Part shown: one piece after another, positions 1-10,200 of the stretch
Numbering within the stretch: the stretch's first letter is position 1
Layout: each line of letters starts with the position of its first letter
Assembly (NCBI GenBank): GCA_013399305.1
Contig: VXAI01000039.1
Coordinates: 753,732 to 817,731, forward strand
Reading direction: 5' to 3'
Origin: Rostratula benghalensis
Taxonomy: Eukaryota; Chordata; Aves; Charadriiformes; Rostratulidae
Length of the DNA: 64,000 nucleotides
Program-made: the position numbers and the translations under genes
The notes under the pieces: generated by a model
Databases searched by the model: none
The model's input: only the letters and a program-made list of their open reading frames with translations
Told to the model about the DNA's origin: nothing

Positions 1-268
1 AGGGCCGGTGGCCCTTGGCGGGGGGGGGGCTCCTCCGTGTCCCGGTCGGTGGGAGGGCTTCCGGGCACGGCCGGCGGTTGGCAGCACTGCTGATGAGAGC
101 GGCCGCCGGGCAGAGCGACGCCAGCCCGTCCGGGGGCCGTTGTCGCCATGGCGGGGGGGAGGGGGAGTCCTCGGAATCGCCCCTGGTTTCTGCAAAGCGG
201 CGGTGTCACGACGTCTCTGGTTTCCCCGACCCCTCCCCTTTACACATGGCGGCTTGTTTTGTGCTGCT
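1..268. promoter_or_regulatory. GC- and CpG-rich patch at left edge
   Basis: The first ~265 bases are strongly GC-rich with many CpG pairs, unlike the following kilobases, which suggests the edge of a CpG island. A well-formed Kozak context (CCATGG) lies at 147-152. The reading frame from that ATG runs about 18 codons to a GT at about 203, in a phase that would fit the tentative exon at 1168-1201. The GT context is a poor donor, however, so this is only a hypothesis for the first exon of THEGL. It could equally be the promoter of an upstream neighbour that lies mostly outside the window. Confidence 0.35.
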
Positions 269-284
269 GCGGAGTCGGGGGAGG

Positions 285-747
285 ACAGGGAACTGCTGGA
301 GAGGGCACAGCAGAGGACCACAAAGATGATGAGGGGCCTGGAGCATCTCTCTTAGGAGGAAAGGCTGAGGGACTTGGGTCTTTTTAGTCTGGAGAAGAGA
401 AGACTGAGGGGGGAATCTGACCAACGCCTAAAAATACTTAAAGGATGAGTGTGAAGAGGATGGGGCCAGTCTTTTCGATGTTGCCCAGTGAGAGGACAAG
501 AGGAAGTTGGCATGAACATAAAAAGTTCCATCTAAACACAAAGAGGAGCTTCTTCATATTGAGGGTGGCAGAGCATTGGAACAGGCTGCCCAGAGAGGTG
601 GTGGAGTCTCTGTCTCTGGAGACACTCAAAACCTGGCTGGCCACGTTCCTGTGCAGCCTGCTGTAGGTGGACATGCTTTGGCAGGGGTGTTGGGTTAGAT
701 GATGTCCAGGGGTCCCTTCCAACCCCATATCATTCTGTGATTCTGTG
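285..747 (+). mobile_element. CR1 LINE, 3' end fragment (+)
   Basis: Degraded C-terminal coding region and 3' UTR of a CR1 retrotransposon. Recognisable remnants include the LLERAQQR...RGLEHLS block, an LEKRRLRG-like block and the NRLPREVVES block. It ends with the CR1 signature: a 'gatgtccaggggtcccttccaa'-like stretch followed by tandem ATTCTGTG octamers at about 732-747. It is 5'-truncated and carries stops and frameshifts, so it is inactive. Confidence 0.85.
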
Positions 748-1167
748 GGTCCCAGTTTAGTACAGCTGCTGCTCCCCCGGGGCTCTCAAAATGTCCCCTT
801 GAGGCTATTGAAGGTGATAATAAGGGGTAGCCACGCTGAGCCAGGTAGGAGCCTGCAGATCAGTAGTGGCCACTGACGCTTGTCCCAGGAGGAGGATGTT
901 GGTGAGAGGACATGGTGCTGGGAGAGCTGCTGGCACTCCCTGGTGAGGCACAGCCCCTGGAAAGGAGCACTTCACCGTTGAGTGCATCCTTGTGCTGCCA
1001 CACTGGGGAGGCACCCTGGAAGAACAGTACCAATAACCGCCAAGGAGTTGTTTTCTAAGGGGATGGATGAGCTTCATCTGCCCTGTGACTATCTCACGCT
1101 GAAGAGCAGGCAGCGCAGGCTGCAGGTGTTAACAAGTGTTTCACTTCACCTCTTCTTGCCTTTGCAG
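748..1167. other. No recognised feature upstream of the tentative THEGL exon
   Basis: Unique-looking sequence between the CR1 tail and the tentative 34-bp exon. A frame at 982-1140 stays open, but nothing in it resembles the THEG family, and I see no convincing donor in the phase that the following exon needs. I see nothing else here. Confidence 0.4.
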
Positions 1168-1201
1168 CTTCTTGTTACATCTCTGCACACTCACATGACA
1201 G
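1168..1201 (+). CDS. THEGL: THEGL tentative 34-bp exon
   Basis: A good polypyrimidine tract and CAG acceptor (1165-1167) and a strong donor (ACAG|GTAAGA, GT at 1202-1203) flank 34 bases. Read from phase 1 it is open ([10 protein letters not shown]) and ends on AG. That joins the leading G of exon 3409-3459 to give an Arg directly before IQELAEPKK, exactly where THEG motifs carry Arg. Phase fit and splice quality support it; its small size and lack of family sequence keep it tentative. Confidence 0.42.
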
Positions 1202-4200
1202 GTAAGAAACCCTCCCAGCGCTGGCCTCCTGGCTGGAGGTCCGTGCGATGCCCCACGTCTCTTGGGGAGGGCTCGTTCGTTTGGGGATTTACGCTGAGCA
1301 GTGAGTCAGTGTATTGGATGACTCTCTGATAAACACACAGAGGAAATGATGCCTGGATTTGCCCTTCCCCCTGCTCCTCATGGCAAACAGCATCTGACCA
1401 TCCTGCCCCTTCAAAACAGAAGCTGTGACCCTTTGCTTTACAAGGACTTGATCTCAAAGGGAGTTATCTCCCTGAAGTAATGAGTCTGTGTGAGCTCAGA
1501 CAGTGGAGGGGAGGTGCTTCTGTGTCTGGCTGCAGCCAGGCATCCTTTTCCCTGCTAGGAAGCAGGAGTGGGACCAAAAGGCAAAGGCTCCCTTAGGGCT
1601 GTCCCCTTGTCAGTGAGGTGGCTTAACTCCTTCAGGTTGCAGAGCTGCTACAGATACAGATCCTGTGTGGGAATGCCTTTCTGTCCATCACTTCTGCTAT
1701 GATAAAAGAGTAAAAAGGTTTTTTTTTTTTTTTTTTTCTGTAATTGGAAAAAAACCCCCAACCTTAATCATTGTCAAGTGAGTTGTGGGACCTGACTTGG
1801 ACATATATGTAACTCGTCCCGTGGCTGGGCCAGCTTTGCACAGCAGTGTCCAAGCCACTGGTGTAGGGCACTAGGGCCACGTGCACTTTGTGCTTGGTTT
1901 GGCTGTAGCTGTGTGGTGGATCTGTGCCACCAGTGGAGCCAAAGTAATGAGCCTCTCCTGCAGGGAGAGGGTGCCAGCTCTGTGACACAGCGAGGCTGGA
2001 GGAGCTACACATCTGTATGGAAATCCTTTACCCCCTTGCAGCTTTGCAAGAAAAAGCCTCTGGGGAGCTGTTTGGGAATGAACAGCTGAAACTGGGTTTT
2101 GGCTCCTGAAGTGAAGGCTGCCTTCCTGAGCATGTCCTGTCTTGAACTGGTGGCAGAGAGCCAAAGTCCCGCAGGCAGTTAGTTCCCTCTGTGGGATCTC
2201 AGTGGGAGCCTTGTTTGCAGTGTTGTGACCTGTGGTTAGGAGATAAAATCAGCAGGCGTTTCGCAAGGAGTGTGTGGTGAGGATGCTCTAACAGCAGCCC
2301 ACCATTGCAACGGTCTCTGGGGTGCTGAGCTCTCTGGCAAGTGTTTGCTGAGGCTTGGCGTCTCACTAGAGGTATCAGCCCCATCAGAGAAACCACAGGT
2401 GTGTCCCTCAAGCACAGCCTGTTTTCTGTCAGCAAACATCTCTCTCTGTTGATGTCCCCACTCTTCTCTAGGGCTATGCTGCCATATTGCTGGGTGCTAC
2501 TAAGCAGGGAAGCCTCAGGCTTTCACCTTCTGTGCTTTTTCCATGGTGGGGCACTTCCATAGCTACCTGCATCGTGTGGTTGTTCCCCAGCTGGCGGGGA
2601 GCAGGCACCTGCAGCCCCACTAGGTGCATATGGACTTGGTCTGTGACACCAGGGAGTTCAGCAATGCACTTGTGACAATGGTATTTTCTCATCCTTCTCT
2701 TTGTACCAAGGCTTACAAAGCACAAGCACCACTAGGATTTCAGGCTTGGGACACCTGAGCAGCAGGAGCAGACAGTGATATCTGACATTCCTAAAAGGTT
2801 TTGGTCTGATGAATATTCAGTACAAACATTTTAAGTGCTACTTCTAGGGTACAGCCATGTCTATTCCTGTGTCTCTGTAGCATCTAAGACTTCTGTGATA
2901 AATGGACTAAAATAAGTAAAAAAACCTTGTTTTCTCCCGTACTCCTAAAGCAGTGTGGGAACAGTGCTGTGTCTGTGGTGCCTTTTAGTAAACCACAAGA
3001 GTGTTGCTAACAGGTGTTTTTGTTCATCTGGGCTGCTGTAGGCTGGGAGATAATCCATCTCCTACCTGCTGGGGTTGCATGGCATGTTATTAACCAGAAA
3101 AGTACCTTCCCTCTCTCTCTGCCATGTCCCAAAAGGACCCTACAGTCAGGGCAGAATTGCAAATTCATGTCTCTGCAATCCAAGAGATAGCACAAAAACC
3201 TGTGGGCTGATCAGTTCACCAGATTAAATCAAGGGAAAATTACTTGGAGAGAGGGATCCCTTAAATGTACTCTCACAAGGTATGCCTTGCAAAGGCATGA
3301 GGGTTCAAGGATGCATTATGGCTTTGAGTACAGCAGTAGCTTCTTTATGCTTTGTTAGTTTAACTGTATGTTTAATGGCACATTTACCCTTTTCTACAAT
3401 TTTGACAGGATACAAGAACTTGCAGAACCCAAGAAAGCAGCTTGTCCAAACAATTGTGGGTAAGGAAGTGCTCAGACAGCCCTGACTTGAGGGCTGGGGA
3501 CTGATGGGGCCTCAGCAGGTGCAGACCCTTTGCATTTGTCTTTCTACTGCGTCCATCTCAAGAGCAGAAATGGTTCCAAAACCTCTCAGACTGAGATGTT
3601 CAGTGTGTGAGGGGCTCTCTTCACTTTGCTCTTCCTTGTTTTCAGTCCAAAAACTAGGCTTGACATGTCTGGCTTTTGCTGCCCTGTCTGAGCTGCCCCG
3701 CAGAGATGCTGCAGGGTAGGATGGTGACGTGGTACAAGGGGAACAGACCTTGTTGGAGCTGCAGGCTGCTGTATACTAGAGGACATAGTCAAGTTTTAGG
3801 AGCAGAGTTGCTGTCTGCATTAAGGGGTCAATCTATGGCTTGACAAGCCAGGGCAACAGTCTCTTGATAACATTTATTTTCCACTGTCTGGATGGGTGTC
3901 AGTGTGCTTGAAAAAGGCTCCACAGATCCATCGTCCTGTTGATCCCCATCCTGACTGTCCTGGTATGCTCTCCCACCATGTCCTCTCTCTCAGTGGGCAA
4001 TGAGCAATTCTAAATTTGCCCTGGGCACAGGAGAGTAACCACTAACTGCTGCAAAACCTCACCCACTTTCCATGGCACACCCCAACCGTAACATTATTAT
4101 TATTATTTTTACTGCCATACCTGTGGTATAGTTAGGTGGTAATGGTGAGGCAAGAAAAATGCAATCATGAAACTCCCCCAAGGGTTTCAGAGATATAATG

Positions 4201-7200
4201 AAATGACCCTTTCTGCACATTCACTGGGAACTGTAAAACCAAACTCATCAGTTGAAGTCTCCTTCCATTTTGAGATGCCAACAACCACCAGGACTGCGTT
4301 TGGAAATTTGGTGCCAGAAAAGGCGAGAGCTAAGGGGATGGCAGTGGCACTTTACAGCTGTGGGGAGCCACAGGGACTGTGAGCGTGTCCCATCCTAGGC
4401 AGGGACAGATAGCTCCAGCAAGCAGTGTCTGTGTTTCTAAACTTTTACACCCTTGCTCTTCTTGGTAGGTTTGTGTGGGGAAACCAAGAGACGATCTGGA
4501 CCCTCTCACGCAGTGCTTTGGCAGCTCGACCATCCCAAAGAATAGTGGCACTGGCTAAGCCCAAGCAAGATTTTAGCAAGCACCAATACAGGTCAGTGGT
4601 GTGGTAGCACATCCTGGGGAAGGAGACAGCTCAGATGGTCTCTGTAATCAAGGGGATGTGCTGGCTCGCAGGGGAAGGGGAGAAGCCATTTCCTCTCCTG
4701 CCACCGCTGCCCCATAGGGAGCTCCATGCCACAGAGACTCATGACAGAATCACAGAATCTCCATGGTTGGAAAGGGCCTCTAAGATCATCGAGTCCAACC
4801 ATACACACACAAACCCCCCCTACAATCTCAGCTACAAGAGGATGCCACTAGAGCATCCCCTGAAGTGCCACATCTGCATGTTCCTTAAATACGTGCGGGG
4901 ATGGTGACTCAACCACCTCCTTGGGCAGGCTGGTCCACTGCCCTGACCACTCTTTCAGTAAAGTAATTCTTCCTAATATCTAAACAAAACCTCTGCTGCC
5001 GCAACTTCAGACCATTTCCTCTGGTCCTGTCATTATTCACTTGGGAGAAGAGGCCAACACCCACTTCTCTACAACCTCCTTTCAGGTAGTTGTAGAGGGC
5101 AAGGAGGTCTTCCCTCAGCCTCCTCTTTTCCAAACTAAACATGCTCAGTTCCCTCAGCCTCTCCTCATATGACTTGTTCTCTAACCCCCTCACCAGCTTG
5201 GTAGGTCTCCTCTGGACACGCTGCAGCACTTCAATGTCCTTCTGGTAGTGAGGGGCCCAGAACTGGACACAGTACTTGAGATGAGGCCTCACCAGTGGTG
5301 AGCACAAAGGCATGATCACTTCCCTACTCCTGCTGGCCATGCTATTCCTGATGCAAGCCAGTTTACTGTTGGCCTTCTTGGCCACCTGGGCACACTGCTG
5401 GCTCATGTTAAACTGGTTATCCACCAACACCTGCAGGTCTTTTTCTGCTGAGCAGCTTTCCAGCCACTCTTTCCAACCTTGTAGCATTGCTTGGGGTTGC
5501 TGTGACCAAAATGCAGGATGCGGCACTTGGCCTTATTGAACCTCATACAGTTGGCCTTGGCCCATCAATCCAACCTGTCCAGTTCCCTCTGTAGAGTCTT
5601 CCTACACTGAAGCAGATCGACACTCCCACCTAGTTTGGTGTCATCTGCAAACCTACTGAGGGTACACTTGATCTCCTCATCCAGATCATTGATAAAGATA
5701 TTAAACAAGACTGGCCCCAAAACTGAGCCCTATGGGTTGCTGCTGGTTACCAGCTGCCAACAAGATTTCACCCCATTAATCACAACTCTCTGGATATGGC
5801 CATCCAGCCAGTTTTTCAGCCAGTGAAGAGTACATGTGTCTATGCCATGATTTGCCAGCTCCTCCAGGAGAATGCTGTGGAGACAGTGTCAAAGGCCTTA
5901 CTAAAGTCCAGGCAGACAACATCCACAGCCTTCCTCCCATCCAGAAGGTGGATCACGTGGTCATAGAAAGAGATCAGCTTGGTTACGCAGGACCTCCTGT
6001 TCATAAACCCATGCTGGCTGACCCTGATACCTTGGCTGCCCTGCACTTGCTGTGAGAGCTCACTCAAGATTATCCTCTCCATGATCTTTCCTGGTACCAG
6101 GGTCAGGCTGACAGGCCTGTAATTCCCCAGATCCTCCTTCCGGCCCTTCCTGTAGGTGGGTGTCACGTTAGCCACCCTCCAATCATCTAGTACTTTCTCT
6201 GTTGACCAGGATTGTTGATAAATGATAGAGGGAGGCTTGGGGAGCTCTCCCACCTGAATACTCTTGGGTGAATCCCATCTGGCCCCATAGAATTATGTGT
6301 GTCTAGGTGCAGAAGCAGATCGTTAACTACTTCCTCCTGGATTATGGGGTGGTTGTTCTGCTCTTCATCCTTATCTTCCAGCTCAGGAGTCTGAACACCC
6401 TGGGGATAGCTGGTCTGACTATTGAAGACAGAGGCAAAGAAGGCATTAATTATCTCAGCCTTCTCCTCATCCTTGGTTGCAATGTTCCCCCCTACATCCA
6501 GCAAGGATTTGCACCTGGCTCTCTTTTTGTTGATGTATTTATAAAAACTTTTTTTTTTCTTTTTTCTTTTTTCTTTTTTTCTTTTTTTCTTTTTATCTTT
6601 TTTCTTTTTTTTCTTTTTTCTTTTCTCTTAGGTTGGTGGCCAAGTTGACCTCCAGCTGGGCTTGCCTTCCTAATTTTCTCTCTGTATAACCTAACAAGAT
6701 CTCTGTACACCTTCTCTGTATAACCTAACAAGATCTTTGTACACCTCCTGAGTTGCCTGTCCCTTTTTCCAAAGGTGGTAAACCCTCTTTTTTATCCTAA
6801 GTCCCATCACAAGCTCCTTACTCAACCAGACTGGCCATTTTCCCCACCCTTTGTTCTTACAACACATAGGGGCAGCCTGCTCCTGGGCCTTTAAGATTTA
6901 CCTCTTGAAGAGTGTCCATCCTTCCTGGACCCCTTTGCCTGTCAGGACTATCTCCCAAGGGACTCTCTCAACCAGAGTTCTGAACAGGCTAAAGTCCACC
7001 CTCCAGAAGTCCAGGGCGGAGGTTTTGCTAACCCCCCTCCTTACATCACTAAGAATTGAAAACTTCACCAATTCATGATCACTAAGCCCAAGATGGCCTC
7101 TGACCACCATGTCTCCTACTAGTCCTTCTCTGTCTGTGAACAGTAGGTCTAGTGAAGCACCTCCCCTAGTAGGCTCACCTACCAGTGTGTCAGAAAGTTA

Positions 7201-10200
7201 TCTTCCATACACTCAAGGAACCTCCTAGCCTGCCTGCTCTCTGATGTGTTGTATCTCCATCAGATATCTGGTAGGTTGAAGTCCTCAACCAGAACAAGGG
7301 CTGGCAATTGTGAGACTTCGGTCAGATGCTTATAGAATACTTCATCTGCCTCCTCATCCTGGTTGGGTGGTCTGTAGCATACCCCCAGCACAGAATCTCC
7401 CTTGGTTGCTTTCCTCTTCATCCTTACCCATAAACACTCAACTTTATCCTCACTGGAATCTAGCTCTATACAATCAAAAGACTCCGTAACATTACAGAGC
7501 CACACCCCTGCCTTTCCTTCCTTGCCTAACCCTTCTGAAGAGCTTATAGCCATTCATCATACCATTCCAGTTGTGACAGTCGTCCCTTCACGTTTCTGTG
7601 ATGGCAACTACATCCCAGCTGTCCTGCCACACAATGGCTTCCAGCTCATCCTGTTTGTTGCCATGCTACATGCACCTGAGTGTACCTTAGTGTACATGCA
7701 CCTGAGCTGGGCTACCAATTTTACCCCATCCTTGGCCTTTTACTCCTAGGCCCATTACTAGTGGGCCTGGTTTTATTCCCTCCCACCTTTGATTCTAGTT
7801 TAAAGCCCTGTCCATAAGCCTTGCTAACTCCTGGCCTAGTACCCTTTTCCCTTTTTGGGATAGGGTTTTCCTATCATTGTGAACAGGCCCAGTGTCCTGT
7901 AAATCAAACTGTGATCAAAGGACCCAAAGTCCTGCTGGTAGCACCAGCACCAGAAGCACCAGGCTATGGTGCTTGGAACAGAAGCCATCTGTAGCAGGAA
8001 AGAAAGCGCTATGGGAGCATAGTGACCCTGAATGCTTGACTGCCAAATGAGAAAAAACTGGGGTTTCCTAAGTTTTCGTGCCCTTTAATTTCCTCATACC
8101 CACTTCCTGGCTGTGGGAAGGGCTTCTGCAACACATGGTGGTTGCTGGGTGGATTAGAGCTCTGGGTTTGCATCAGCTGTTGTAGGAGCCAGAGTTGATC
8201 TCAGTCTCCAAAGTCATGGGAGCATGTTAGTCTACTGCAGCAAAAAAACCCCAACAACCAAACCATCCCAAAACAACAGGCCTGCCTCAGCTTGGAAGCA
8301 GAGATGTCATATGCAGGCATGCACGCCTTGGTGGAAACATATGTGGGTCATACCAGTGTGTACAGAGGGACTGGCTGTCCCTAGAGTGTTCACTGTCACC
8401 AGCCAGGAACCTGGACAATATTAGTGGTCCCCTGCATTCTCTTAGAGCCTGGTATGAATCTTAGGGCTAAAGGTTCATAAGGGCTATGAACGAAGACATT
8501 TTGCAGCATCCTGCTGGCTGGAGGGAATCCAGGTCTCTTGCCTTGAGTTAAATAAACCTCTGCTGTCACTGCACGGGCAACTACCAGTCAAAGCAGTTCA
8601 CGTTTAGGAATAGGAGTGAAAAATGATGTAAAATGTAAACTTCAGTGTGGTGGGGTAATGCTGCATTACACAAAGCAGCTAATCTGTAGCACTCTTGGAG
8701 GGGATGAAGCTCTTTTGGAGACAGGATAGTGGTTGCTACTCTATAAGAAGTACTAGCAAGGAGAATGGAAACTGTGTTGCACTCCTGGTGTTCCTCTGTC
8801 TGGAAAAATGTCAAGACACCCGTGCACATGGTTTTCTGCCATGATCATCAGTTTAGAGGCTCTTATCCTGCTAAGAGCTTCTGCCTCTGGCTAATAGTGT
8901 CCATCTGACAGTCCTTCCTGCCTTTCTGCTCACCTCTTCCCTGGTGATGACAGGCATCTGCCAACAGCTGTAGCTGATGGAAAGCTGGATGAGCATGCAC
9001 TAGGCAAGCCTGGGGAGGGCCTAGGATGGAAGAAACTGGAAGAGTACAAGCCATTGCAACAAAAAGGTTTTCAAATTGGCAGTTGCAGAGCTGAACAACA
9101 GAAACACCAGGTTTGTGTTGTATAGTGGCTTCTTCAAAAGGCCTAGACTTTGAAAGCAATGCACTGAGAGTGCTTAAAAGAAGACTGTCCATATGTAAAC
9201 AACATTTTCCTTTAAAGTCAGCGAATCTCAAGTGTAAATGCCCATTTGGTTGCGGCTCTTCCGTGTGTATTGGTAACAACTTTTGTACATGGAGCAGGTA
9301 TGGGTGTTTAACCAGACTTAGGATACCATTTGCCAGCATCACATTCTCTGTCAGTTGTCTTTTACTAACTCTTCTGTGCTGTTCCTCATCATCCCTCTTC
9401 TTGTACAGCTCTAGATGGGAAACAGTGATCTGGAAGCGTCCCCCACTAGTGAATTTTGGCTTCCCTTCTGATCGGCTGCTGGAGTTGTCTGAACCTAAAA
9501 AATGCCCATCTGCTTACCTGCAGCAAAGGTGAGAGGCCAGAAAGCCTGTAGGGTGTGACAGGTAGAGACATGGCTCCTGTAGCATCAGCATAGCTTCAAA
9601 GTAATAAATACAGGAACAGTGGATGGGTATAACAGAGGGCAAAATGCAGAGCAAGGATTATGCTGGGATTAGGACCTATGGAATGTTTTATGGGTTAAGT
9701 GGGTTCTATGCTGGAAGTGGCCACAAGATGAAGCTGCCTTCTACTGCAGCAAACAAGAGGCTTAAACATCCCAGCTGCAGCCTGGTTTAACGAGTGCAGG
9801 GGAATATCTGTGAGTGGCAGTGCCATGACTCTCTACTTCCAGACCTCGCCCATCCCCTGAATGGCCCGTGTCACCAGCTGCACTGAGATATAAGGCTTCC
9901 CCGCGGATCCTGGAACTTGCCCAGCCAAAGCTGCTGCACACAGAGTTCCTGATGGCCAGAGAGGTGAGGAGGTGGTTGAGTGAGATTTGGACAGGACAGC
10001 AATGCAGCAAACTGTCCTGAGTTTTTCCACCCTGTATCCTGCCCCTGGGTGTGCCCAGTGTGTGCTATGGAGGCGAGAAGCTGTCTGTGACACTGAGAGA
10101 AGCTGCCTTTTTGGAATGAGATGCTGTCTTTGAAAATCTCCCTACAGCCAAGCTGGAGCTGCCTAGAATAGCAGGAGAGCCAAGAGACGAATCTGGGTTG

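Larger units (their letters stand above)
4742..7850 (-). mobile_element. Long CR1 LINE (-) in THEGL intron
   Basis: Read on the minus strand, this is a CR1 element from its 5' region near 7850 to its 3' end at 4742, where the octamer repeat appears as CAGAATCACAGAAT. Recognisable parts in order are the endonuclease region at about 7260-7760 (GVCYRPPNQ and DFNLPDI), a linker, the reverse-transcriptase N-part at 6187-6504 ([10 protein letters not shown]), the RT palm at 5840-6253 ([20 protein letters not shown]) and the C-terminal region at 4909-5526 ([14 protein letters not shown]...[11 protein letters not shown]). Stops and frameshifts separate these blocks, so it is dead. A T-rich microsatellite (6549-6637) and a 34-bp tandem duplication (6679-6746) are embedded. 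It lies antisense to THEGL. Confidence 0.9.

Noticed and set aside
6492..6731. Lys-rich minus frame
   Set aside because: It is produced by the T/C microsatellite inside the CR1.
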